Under the pieces are notes generated by a model. It searched no databases. It was not told the DNA's origin and was given only the letters and a program-made list of their open reading frames with translations. The translations under genes and the position numbers were made by a program. Source: Flavobacterium psychrophilum (GTDB lineage: Bacteria; Bacteroidota; Bacteroidia; Flavobacteriales; Flavobacteriaceae). Taken from it: a DNA stretch of 64,000 bases. The stretch covers positions 32,111 through 96,110 of the forward strand of contig QFQM01000003.1 in NCBI GenBank assembly GCA_003243255.1, in the 5' to 3' direction. Each line of letters starts with the position of its first letter. The stretch's first letter is position 1. Shown here piece after piece: positions 9,073 to 17,047 of this stretch.

Positions 9073-9104
9073 AAAAGCCGTCCTTTTCAGGACGGCTTTT
9101 TTTA
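9073..9104 (+). terminator. Intrinsic terminator after pyk
   Basis: 12-bp stem AAAAGCCGTCCT (9073-9084) with AGGACGGCTTTT (9089-9100), a 4-base loop and a following T run. Ends the IPExxxVDY-pyk unit. Confidence 0.93.
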
Positions 9105-9175
9105 TTTGACAAAAATGTTAAATTTTTAATTGGCTGATTTTGAATATCAGCGAATTAACTTTTTCTTAAAAAATA

Positions 9176-9201
9176 TTTGGTTCGGTATTAACCGAACCAA
9201 A
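9176..9201. promoter_or_regulatory. Palindromic operator candidate before the GbsR-type regulator
   Basis: Perfect 11-bp inverted repeat TTTGGTTCGGT (9176-9186) and ACCGAACCAAA (9191-9201) with a 4-base spacer. It lies just upstream of the -7 box at 9214, where a -33 element would sit, and has no T tail. The size suits a dimeric winged-helix repressor, most simply the GbsR/MarR protein encoded directly downstream (autoregulation of the efflux operon). Confidence 0.7.
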
Positions 9202-9213
9202 CGAACTTGTACT

Positions 9214-9221
9214 TATCTTTG
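9214..9221 (+). promoter_or_regulatory. -7 box of the efflux operon promoter
   Basis: TATCTTTG matches TAnnTTTG, 20 bases before the regulator's ATG. The palindrome at 9176-9201 covers the -33 region. Confidence 0.65.
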
Positions 9222-9241
9222 CAAAAAAATTTCTAAATTAG

Positions 9242-9730
9242 ATGTCAGATTTAACAAAAGAACGCGAGGAATTGGTGGAGTTGTTTGGTGTGTTCTTTGA
9301 AACTACCCATCATTTACCACCTCTTGGCGCCAGAATATTAGGCAATTTGATTGTTGACTCCAAAGGCAGCAATGTTACTTTCGATCAGTTGGTAGAGCGC
9401 ATGGGAGCCAGTAAGAGTTCTGTATCCACAAACCTAAACCTTCTTCTTAAACTGGGGAAGATAACCTACTTTACAATGCCGGGAGACCGGAAAAAATACT
9501 ACAAACCCACACCTTTTAGCGACCGTTTCAACAGTTATCTGAAAATGATTGATATGGAGAAAGAGCTGATTGAGAAAATGACTGCTTACAGGGACAAATC
9601 ATCCTGCCCAAAATCAAGGGCAGAGATTGAGATGGTAAAAATCTACAGTGAGCATATTCTTGAAATGGAAAGAGTGATACTTAAAAGCATCCACGACTTT
9701 AAGAAATTTGAAAAAGAATCAGAACAATAA
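9242..9730 (+). CDS. GbsR/MarR-type transcriptional regulator
   Basis: 162 residues with a winged-helix DNA-binding domain at about 20-95: KGSNVTFDQLVERMGASKSSVSTNLNLLLKLG is the helix-turn-helix region and FTMPGDRKKYYK the wing. The C-terminal half is a long helix for dimerisation. The pattern matches the GbsR family (MarR superfamily). It is the first gene of a rightward cluster with the adaptor, pump and outer membrane factor; 40 bases separate it from the adaptor gene. By analogy with MarR/AcrR systems it probably represses the pump, perhaps through the palindrome upstream. The effector is unknown. Confidence 0.88.
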   Translation: MSDLTKEREELVELFGVFFETTHHLPPLGARILGNLIVDSKGSNVTFDQLVERMGASKSSVSTNLNLLLKLGKITYFTMPGDRKKYYKPTPFSDRFNSYLKMIDMEKELIEKMTAYRDKSSCPKSRAEIEMVKIYSEHILEMERVILKSIHDFKKFEKESEQ

Positions 9731-9770
9731 ATTCAATCCAAAAAACGAACAATAACCCAAGTCCACAAAA

Positions 9771-10925
9771 ATGAAAAAGAGATCTTTAATAGGCGCTTTT
9801 GCAGCCTTACTGATAATTACATCATGCGGAAAAAAACAGGAACAGGCACCGGCAGCGGGACCAATGCCTTTTCCGGTGCAAACAGTGACACAACAGGATG
9901 CAACTGTTTATGAAGAATACACTGCTAACCTTGAAGGCCAGCAGAATGTTGAGATCCGTCCGAAAGTAAGCGGTTTTATCCAGAAGATATATGTTGACGA
10001 AGGTCAGCAGGTACGTAAAGGCCAGCTGCTTTTTAAACTGGAAACACAAACCCTTAACGAGGATGCCGCTGCTGCAAAAGCGAATGTTACCGCAGCTCAG
10101 GTAGAAGTAGACAGGCTGAAACCGCTTGTAGACCGAAAAATCATCTCAAATGTTCAGCTTGAAACGGCAAAAGCCAAACTTGCCCAGGCAAAAGCATCGT
10201 ACAGTGCTGTAGCTGCCAACATTAACTACGGAACCATTACATCTCCGGTAGATGGCGTTATAGGTACACTTCCATACAAAGAAGGTACGCTGGCAAGTGC
10301 TACAAGCGAACTTCCTTTAACAACGGTATCTGACACAAGAGTAATGCGTGCTTATTTTGCTATGAACGAAAAGCAGATGATCAGCTTCAGCCGTGAGTTT
10401 AAAGGGTCTACCCTTCAGGAAAAAATTAAAAATGCTCCTGCTGTAAGCCTTCGCCTTGTTGACGACAGCACTTATGAGGAAAAAGGAAAACTTACAGCTG
10501 CTTCTGGCCTTGCCAATGCTGCAACAGGAACAAGCCAGTTCAGGGCTGAATTCAAAAATCCTCAGGCGGTTTTAAGAAGTGGTGGAAAAGGAACAGTATT
10601 ACTTCCGCTAAACATTAAAAACGCTATTGAAGTACCTCAAAACGCAGTATTTGATATGCAGGGTAAACAGATGGTTTATGTTGTAAACAAAGACAACACT
10701 GTAAAATCTAAAATAGTACAGGTAAAAACCACATCGGGCTTAAACTTTATTATAGAAAGTGGTGTAGAACCGGGTGAAGTAATTGTAGTTGAAGGCACAT
10801 CTAAACTTAAAGATGGTATGGCTATCGTTCCGCAGCCGGTTAAAAACGAAGCAGCTACCGCAACTGCAAAAGAAAATGCAGACGAAGCAAAAGACGCATC
10901 TACACAAAACACTACCAAAAAATAA
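9771..10925 (+). CDS. RND efflux periplasmic adaptor (membrane fusion protein)
   Basis: 384 residues with a lipoprotein signal (lipobox IITSC, Cys about residue 20). Layout of the HlyD/AcrA family: barrel-sandwich half-motif (VEIRPKVSGFIQKIYVDEGQ) near 62, an alpha-helical hairpin at about 95-150, the second lipoyl half (ITSPVDGVIG) near 158, a beta-barrel, and a membrane-proximal domain. It bridges the inner membrane pump and outer membrane channel. It starts 40 bases after the regulator and is 6 bases from the pump gene. The C-terminal tail is Ala/Glu/Lys-rich and low complexity. Confidence 0.96.
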   Translation: MKKRSLIGAFAALLIITSCGKKQEQAPAAGPMPFPVQTVTQQDATVYEEYTANLEGQQNVEIRPKVSGFIQKIYVDEGQQVRKGQLLFKLETQTLNEDAAAAKANVTAAQVEVDRLKPLVDRKIISNVQLETAKAKLAQAKASYSAVAANINYGTITSPVDGVIGTLPYKEGTLASATSELPLTTVSDTRVMRAYFAMNEKQMISFSREFKGSTLQEKIKNAPAVSLRLVDDSTYEEKGKLTAASGLANAATGTSQFRAEFKNPQAVLRSGGKGTVLLPLNIKNAIEVPQNAVFDMQGKQMVYVVNKDNTVKSKIVQVKTTSGLNFIIESGVEPGEVIVVEGTSKLKDGMAIVPQPVKNEAATATAKENADEAKDASTQNTTKK

Positions 10926-10931
10926 TATCTA

Positions 10932-13900
10932 ATGCTAAAGACTTTTATAGAAAGGCCGGTACTGAGTACCGTAATTTCGATTCTGATAACCATTTTAGGG
11001 GTTCTGGGGCTGCTTTCATTGCCTGTGGAGCAGTACCCGGAAATTGCCCCTCCTACTGTTCAGGTTACCGCTACTTATACAGGTGCGAATGCTGAAACTG
11101 TACTTAACAGTGTGGTGATTCCGCTTGAGGAAGAGATCAACGGTGTTGAGGGTATGACCTACATGACATCGAGTGCTGCCAATGACGGTTCGGCTAACAT
11201 CAGCGTGTTCTTTGAACTTGGTGTAAACCCCGATATTGCTGCGGTAAACGTACAAAACAGGGTGGCGCGTGCTACCAGCAAACTACCTCAGGCTGTTATT
11301 CAGACAGGGGTTACTACCCTTAAGAGCCAGACGAGTGCCCTTATGTTCCTTGCATTATACTCTAAAAACAAGGAATATGACGGTACATTCGTTCAGAACT
11401 ACGCAAAAATCAACCTTGTACCTAAACTACAGCGTGTAAAAGGTGTAGGACAGGTAAACGTATTTGGTGCTAAAGATTACTCAATGCGTATCTGGATCGA
11501 CCCTGAGAAAATGGCAGCATTTAATCTTGCTCCAAAAGATATCCAGGCTGCATTGATGGAACAAAACGTTGAGGCTGCTCCGGGTAAATTTGGTGAAAAT
11601 GCTGAAGGTGTTTACGAATATGTAATCAAGTACAAAGGACGCTTAAGCAAAGAAAAAGATTATGAGAACATTGTAGTTAAATCTACAGGAAACGGAAACT
11701 TTGTGCGTTTGGGTGATGTAGCCAAAATTGAGCTTGGTGCCTTTAACTACGGACAGAAAAACTTTGCAATGGGCCAGAATGGTGTGGCAATTGGTGTATT
11801 CCAGACATCAGGCTCCAATGCAAACGACATTATTGACGAGGTAAACTCAATCCTGGAAAGTTCTAAGAAAAACTTTCCTGAAGGTCTTGATTATGTAGTG
11901 CCTTTTGACACTAAAATATTCCTTGATGCATCTATCCATAAGGTAATCTCTACCCTTATTGAAGCCTTTATATTGGTATTTATCGTGGTATTCCTTTTCC
12001 TTCAGGATTTCAGGTCTACCTTAATTCCGGCAATTGCCGTACCGGTAGCTATCATTGGTACGTTCTTCTTCCTTAGCTTATTCGGATTCTCGATAAACAT
12101 GCTAACGCTGTTTGCGATGATCCTTGCTATTGGTATTGTGGTGGATGATGCCATCGTCGTCGTCGAGGCGGTGCACGCCAAACTGGATGAAGGAGAAAAA
12201 GATGCTAAAAAAGCGACCCTTTCTGCCATGAGCGAAATTCAGGGTGCGATCATCTCAATTACCCTTGTAATGGCTGCGGTATTTATTCCGGTATCATTCC
12301 TTAACGGACCATCGGGGGTATTCTATAAGCAGTTTGCAATTACCCTTGCGGTATCTATCCTTATCTCGGCGGTAAATGCATTAACACTGAGCCCTGCTCT
12401 ATGTGCCCTTTTCCTGAAACCACATGACGATCATGATGGACACAAAAAGAACCTGAAACAGCGTTTCTTTGATGCTTTTAACTCAGGTTTCGATGCCATG
12501 AACAACAAATATGTAGGTTCGTTACGACGACTTGCTAAAAGAAAATGGGTTACCGCAATTATACTGGTTGTATTCTGTGGTATTACGTATTTCCTGTTTA
12601 CCAGTACGCCTTCAGGATTCATTCCTAATGAAGACCGTGGTATCATCATGGCCGATATTACGCTTCCTCCGGGAACTACCCTAGAAAAAACACAGCTTGC
12701 CGTAAACCAGCTGGATTCAATACTTACCTCTATGCCTCTTGTAGAAGCAAGGATGAGTGTTGTAGGTTTCTCCCTTCTTAACAGGGTAAACGGTGGATCA
12801 TATGCTTTCTGTATCATCAAGCTGAAAGACTGGAGCCATCGTAAAGAACCAAACCAGACTGTAGATGCCATCGTTGGCGAATTGTTTGGACGTACAGCAG
12901 GATTTAAAGATGCTAAAGTACTATTCTTTACGCCTCCGAGTGTACAGGGCTTTGGTACTGCGGATGGTTTTGAGCTTAAAATTCAGGACACAGGAGATGA
13001 CGACTGGGCAACAGTAAGTAAAGTGAGTAATGAGTTCTTAGGTGAATTGATGAAGCGCCCTGAAATTCAGTATGCGATTACCAACTTTAACCCGGGCTTC
13101 CCGCAATACCAAATGGATATTAATGTGGAAAGAGCTAAAGATGCAGGAGTATCTGTAAGCGATATCTTCAACACGATGCAAGGTTATTACGGAGGTTTAT
13201 ATACTACCGACTTTAATAAATTTGGTAAACAGTACCGCGTAATGATACAGGCTGAACCGGAACAGAGAGCTGACGAAAAATCAATTGATAAGATTTATGT
13301 GCGCAATGCTAACAACCAGATGGTTGCCATAAGCCAGTTTGTAGACTTTAAAAAGATTTACGGACCGGAAGCTGTAGCACGTTTCAACATGCTTAAGGCA
13401 GTAAACGTAAACGGTAAATCGAAACCGGGATACAGTTCTGGAGACGCGATTAAAGCCGTTCAGGAAGTGGCTGCCCAGCATTTGCCAAAATCATATACCT
13501 ATGAATTCTCGGGTATGACCCGTGAGGAAATTATTGCAGGTAACCAGGCAGCCGGAGTATTCTTATTGAGCTTGATATTTGTATACTTCCTGTTAAGTGC
13601 CCAGTACGAAAGTTACATACTTCCTTTAGCCGTATTATTATCGCTTCCTGTGGGTATTGCCGGTGCCATTGGTTTTGTTAAGCTGGCAGGCCTTGAAAAC
13701 AACATTTATTTCCAGGTAGCGCTAATCATGCTTATAGGCCTTCTCGCCAAGAATGCCATCCTTATTGTAGAGTTTGCCGTCCAGCGTCGCCATCATGGCC
13801 TCAGCCTGGTCGATGCAGCTATTGATGGTGCAAAAGCCCGTTTACGACCAATCCTTATGACATCGTTTGCCTTTATCCTTGGTCTTCTTCCATTAGCACT

Positions 13901-14087
13901 TGCCAACGGTGTAGGTGCAGTAGGTAACAAGTCGATAGGTATGGGTGCCGTAGGTGGTATGCTTATAGGTACTGTATTTGGAGTATTTGTAATTCCTATC
14001 CTTTTTGTGATATTCCAGTCCCTACAGGAAAAAATATCATCTAAACCACTACCGGAAAACCAGCTTCCGGAAAACTCTGAAGCTTAA
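10932..14087 (+). CDS. RND efflux permease, hydrophobe/amphiphile (AcrB-like) type
   Basis: 1051 residues, the normal length for an AcrB-type proton antiporter of the inner membrane. It begins with the typical FIERPVLSTVISILITI segment. TM4 carries the proton-relay acidic pair in GIVVDDAIVVVEAV (near residue 405). The C-terminal half repeats the fold with LIGLLAKNAILIVEFA and RPILMTSFAFILG. Two large periplasmic loops provide drug entry and docking. It is flanked by its adaptor and outer membrane factor, so the pump is complete. The substrate range cannot be read from sequence; drugs, bile-like compounds or dyes are usual. Confidence 0.97.
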   Translation: MLKTFIERPVLSTVISILITILGVLGLLSLPVEQYPEIAPPTVQVTATYTGANAETVLNSVVIPLEEEINGVEGMTYMTSSAANDGSANISVFFELGVNPDIAAVNVQNRVARATSKLPQAVIQTGVTTLKSQTSALMFLALYSKNKEYDGTFVQNYAKINLVPKLQRVKGVGQVNVFGAKDYSMRIWIDPEKMAAFNLAPKDIQAALMEQNVEAAPGKFGENAEGVYEYVIKYKGRLSKEKDYENIVVKSTGNGNFVRLGDVAKIELGAFNYGQKNFAMGQNGVAIGVFQTSGSNANDIIDEVNSILESSKKNFPEGLDYVVPFDTKIFLDASIHKVISTLIEAFILVFIVVFLFLQDFRSTLIPAIAVPVAIIGTFFFLSLFGFSINMLTLFAMILAIGIVVDDAIVVVEAVHAKLDEGEKDAKKATLSAMSEIQGAIISITLVMAAVFIPVSFLNGPSGVFYKQFAITLAVSILISAVNALTLSPALCALFLKPHDDHDGHKKNLKQRFFDAFNSGFDAMNNKYVGSLRRLAKRKWVTAIILVVFCGITYFLFTSTPSGFIPNEDRGIIMADITLPPGTTLEKTQLAVNQLDSILTSMPLVEARMSVVGFSLLNRVNGGSYAFCIIKLKDWSHRKEPNQTVDAIVGELFGRTAGFKDAKVLFFTPPSVQGFGTADGFELKIQDTGDDDWATVSKVSNEFLGELMKRPEIQYAITNFNPGFPQYQMDINVERAKDAGVSVSDIFNTMQGYYGGLYTTDFNKFGKQYRVMIQAEPEQRADEKSIDKIYVRNANNQMVAISQFVDFKKIYGPEAVARFNMLKAVNVNGKSKPGYSSGDAIKAVQEVAAQHLPKSYTYEFSGMTREEIIAGNQAAGVFLLSLIFVYFLLSAQYESYILPLAVLLSLPVGIAGAIGFVKLAGLENNIYFQVALIMLIGLLAKNAILIVEFAVQRRHHGLSLVDAAIDGAKARLRPILMTSFAFILGLLPLALANGVGAVGNKSIGMGAVGGMLIGTVFGVFVIPILFVIFQSLQEKISSKPLPENQLPENSEA

Positions 14088-14102
14088 TAAACAGCATTAG
14101 TT

Positions 14103-15521
14103 ATGAAATACATAAAATCAACATATAAAATAGCGGCTGTGGTAGTTACCGGCATCCTCCTGCAGGGATGTTTTGCCGCCAAAGAATATAAAAGGCCTGA
14201 AATAAAAGCTGAAAACCTTTACAGGACAGAAATCGTATCTCAGGATACGGTTTCTATGGCCGATATTTCGTGGGAGAAAATGTTTACCGATCCTGTTTTG
14301 CAGGGTTACATTAAAAAAGGCCTTCAGAACAACTATGACATAAGGAATGCAATTCAGAATGTTGTGGCTGCCGAAGCGAACCTTAAACAGGGTAAAGCAG
14401 GTTATTTACCTACGCTAAGCCTTGGTGCCGACTGGACTCACATAGAGCAGAGTAAAAACAGCCAGATAGGCCGTATTGTTAGCCAAACCGGCGGATCTAC
14501 CAATCTTGACCAGTACCAGCTTTTAGGCAATTTTGCATGGGAAGCGGATATATGGGGAAAAATACGCAGCAACAAGCGTGCTGTGAGTGCTTCTTATATG
14601 CAGACCATCGCCGCTAACCAGTTGGTTAAAACGCAGGTTATCACAAACATCGCTTCTTACTACTACCAGTTGCTTTCACTTGACGCACAGCTTAAGGTTG
14701 CCGAACAGACACTTATAAATCGTAACGAGAGTGTTGAAGATATTCTTTCGCTTAAAGATGCCGGTAATGTAAATGAAGTGGGTGTTAAGCAGACCGAAGC
14801 ACAAAAATATGCTACGGAGCTTATAATAGAAGACACCAAAAACAATATTATCCTGGTAGAAAACTCGCTTAGCCTGTTACTAGGAGAACCGGCTAAAAAG
14901 CTGGAGCGTGGTACTTTTGAAGCACAAAACCTTAATCCGCAGTTGCAGCTTGGGGTTTCGACACAATTGCTTAGAAACCGCCCTGATGTTGTTGCCGCTG
15001 AATACGGTTTCATCAATGCTTTTGAACTTACTAATGTAGCAAGAAGCAATTTTTATCCGTCATTCAAAATTACAGCTACAGGCGGCTTGCAGAGTATTGA
15101 GCTTAGCGACTGGATAAATACCAATTCTTTATTTGCCAATATTGTTACAGGACTTACACAACCATTGTTTAACGGCAGGCAGATAAGAACACGCTATGAA
15201 GTGGCAAAAGCGCAAAACGAGCAGGCACTTGTTAAGTTCGAGCAGGCACTAATGACTGCCAGCAAAGAGGTAAGCGATGCTCTTGCTACCTACAATAATG
15301 AGACTAAAAAATTAACTATAAGAGAAAAGCAGGTAGATGCCCTTACTAAAGCTGCAGATTATTCTGATGAGCTTTTAGAGTACGGCCTTGTAAATTACCT
15401 TGAAGTGCTAACTGCAAAAGATAATGCACTAAACACACAGCTAAACCTTATAGATAACAAATACCGCCAGCAACTTGCTATAATAAACTTATACAAAGCC
15501 CTTGGAGGAGGATGGCGTTAA
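14103..15521 (+). CDS. Outer membrane efflux factor, NodT/TolC-type lipoprotein
   Basis: 472 residues with a lipoprotein signal (lipobox LLQGC). Two OEP repeats are visible: DISWEKMFTDPVLQGYIKKGL opens the first, and LLRNRPDVVAAEYGFINA followed by FYPSFKITATGG opens the second. Family knowledge: trimers form the exit duct across the outer membrane and periplasm. It ends YRQQLAIINLYKALGGGW, as usual for this family. It starts 15 bases after the pump gene and is followed by a strong terminator at 15580, closing the operon. Confidence 0.96.
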   Translation: MKYIKSTYKIAAVVVTGILLQGCFAAKEYKRPEIKAENLYRTEIVSQDTVSMADISWEKMFTDPVLQGYIKKGLQNNYDIRNAIQNVVAAEANLKQGKAGYLPTLSLGADWTHIEQSKNSQIGRIVSQTGGSTNLDQYQLLGNFAWEADIWGKIRSNKRAVSASYMQTIAANQLVKTQVITNIASYYYQLLSLDAQLKVAEQTLINRNESVEDILSLKDAGNVNEVGVKQTEAQKYATELIIEDTKNNIILVENSLSLLLGEPAKKLERGTFEAQNLNPQLQLGVSTQLLRNRPDVVAAEYGFINAFELTNVARSNFYPSFKITATGGLQSIELSDWINTNSLFANIVTGLTQPLFNGRQIRTRYEVAKAQNEQALVKFEQALMTASKEVSDALATYNNETKKLTIREKQVDALTKAADYSDELLEYGLVNYLEVLTAKDNALNTQLNLIDNKYRQQLAIINLYKALGGGWR

Positions 15522-15579
15522 CAGTATAATTTGGAAACCTTTCCAGATTATTTTAGATTAATTGTTTGTTTTATGTTTG

Positions 15580-15617
15580 CTCCCCGTTATTCCACTAAAT
15601 AACGGGGAGTTTCTTTT
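15580..15617 (+). terminator. Intrinsic terminator of the RND operon
   Basis: 12-bp perfect stem CTCCCCGTTATT (15580-15591) with AATAACGGGGAG (15598-15609), 6-base loop, then TTTCTTTTTT. Confidence 0.93.
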
Positions 15618-15715
15618 TTACAGGTAGGGTAATCGCAGCATTAGCTGTTTAGCAATAGTGTGGAGTTTCTTTCTGTAAAAGCCGCCTGCTGCCCAAACAG
15701 CGGTGGTTTTTTTTA

Positions 15716-15723
15716 TATTTTTG
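15716..15723 (+). promoter_or_regulatory. -7 box just before the CTG-start lipoprotein gene
   Basis: TATTTTTG matches TAnnTTTG. It places the transcript start near 15730, downstream of the in-frame GTG (15703) and TTG (15721), so neither is likely to be the start codon. Confidence 0.5.
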
Positions 15724-15741
15724 CGCCAAACCAAACCATCC

Positions 15742-16197
15742 CTGAAAAAAGTATCTAAAGCGATTTTATTATTAATTGCCCTGGCTGCCATTAGCTGTAG
15801 CAATCCCAAAAAATTTGAAATAGTCAATCTGTATTCAGACGGTATTTACATTGTGAATCCTGAGACCGCTAAAAGCATAACTGCTGCCCAGTTAAGAACC
15901 GAATCTCAAAAAGACATAATACACATTAATTCGAATGGTTGTTTTAACTATGAGGGAAGTTCTTTTAGCCAGTCGGATGATTTTTTTGACGGTTATGTCT
16001 TAAATGGACAGTTTACGATATGCAACACTACCGAGAAATTGCTGCAAAAGGCTGAAAAAGAAAATAGCCCAATTAAATTTACAACCTTTACTCCGGGATT
16101 CGAAATGAAAGACCTGAAGGAAGTCGCAATAAAATTAGAAAATAAAGACGGTAAGCCTGAAATTGAATTTAAGTTAAGTTCTAAAACAGGGTTTTAA
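15742..16197 (+). CDS. Putative lipoprotein with apparent CTG start
   Basis: 151 residues if read from CTG 15742. The frame from there gives a textbook lipoprotein signal: two Lys, a hydrophobic stretch ILLLIALAAIS and Cys, i.e. (L/M)KKVSKAILLLIALAAISC. No ATG, GTG or TTG lies between the promoter box at 15716-15723 and this codon. The upstream GTG at 15703 would add an implausible FFIFLRQTKPS tail before the signal. The mature part is acidic and I recognise no family. Either CTG is used as start, or an ATG was lost and the gene is poorly translated or dying. Confidence 0.6.
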   Translation: MKKVSKAILLLIALAAISCSNPKKFEIVNLYSDGIYIVNPETAKSITAAQLRTESQKDIIHINSNGCFNYEGSSFSQSDDFFDGYVLNGQFTICNTTEKLLQKAEKENSPIKFTTFTPGFEMKDLKEVAIKLENKDGKPEIEFKLSSKTGF

Positions 16198-17034
16198 TTC
16201 CTTTTTCGGCTGTAAAAATAATCAGATTTTTATTGAATACTCATTCACAGTAATCAAATTCTAACCCAAAAAGGCCTTTTAAACAATTTCGACGCAACCT
16301 TTTCGCCATTCCACATCTATTATTAAAGTGATTTAATTAATAAATTTTAGGATTTAGCATTGATGAGATTGTGGGTTTAAGTTTTAGTTTTGTTTAATTC
16401 ATATATCTCATAAGGCCGGTTTTAGCATAATGCCAGAACCGGCTTTTATTTTAACACTATTTTTCTCCTTTACATAACCCATACACTTTTGCATCTTTTT
16501 GCAAAGACCGTAGACGTTCACTTACAAATACTTATATTTTAAATAACACAACTTGCCACTATAACGTTTTAGTTGAATAAAATCAAGTCTTTTTCATATT
16601 TCATCGATGAAAACACCAGTAAAATCGACGAAATGCAAAAAAATTTAAAAAAAGTATAAAAAATATTACGGTTGATAATTATTTTTTAAATATTTTTGCA
16701 TCGCTTAATTATTAGTATGACTTCCAACACCTTACATACTAAAATTTAACATTTCCCACCATCCATTACAACGTTTTCGAAGGTTCAAAAAAGCTATGTG
16801 CGCATACTATCTTTAAATCCAAAGGATAAAATCGTTCGTATGTGAGCCTTAAATGCCTTGTCTTATCCACCAATAAAACTGTCCCAACCAGAGACATTGC
16901 AGGCGAAAATTCAGCAGGAGCTGTAGCATGATGACTGATTGTAAATGTCGCACGCATACAATGTTCCGTAACAGTAAGATTTGTTAAGGAAACCTGCGGA
17001 TCGGGCAAAAGCCTGACTGCAACAAAATTAAATA
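16198..17034. other. Long gene-free region with orphan promoter and possible gene remnant
   Basis: No convincing rightward gene. It holds a hairpin near 16413-16445 (GCCGGTT with AACCGGC followed by TTTTATTTT), a good promoter at 16672-16698, a 10-codon frame at 16717-16749, and an open reverse-strand frame at 16766-17047. The rest is A/T-rich with no repeats that I can identify. Confidence 0.6.
16672..16698 (+). promoter_or_regulatory. Promoter with no adjacent gene
   Basis: TTG (16672-16674), 16-base spacer, TATTTTTG (16691-16698): a good Bacteroidota promoter. The next likely gene starts at 17035, giving a leader of about 330 bases. A 10-codon frame (ATG 16717, stop 16747-16749) is the only early reading frame. 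Confidence 0.6.
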
Positions 17035-17047
17035 ATGAGACAAGCAC
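16766..17047 (-). pseudogene. Possible remnant of a secreted Ig-like/CARDB-type protein
   Basis: An open reverse frame of 93 codons. Its central part reads LPDPQVSLTNLTVTEHC then MRATFTISHHATAPAEFSP, which looks like the start of an Ig-like/CARDB module common in flavobacterial secreted proteins. The frame lacks a signal peptide and a sorting domain and overlaps the start of the rightward T9SS cargo gene by 13 bases. It may be a decayed fragment left by rearrangement or a chance frame. Low confidence. Confidence 0.25.

Noticed and set aside
12431..12871. Reverse-strand open frame inside the RND pump gene
   Set aside because: Shadow of a well-conserved AcrB-type coding region.
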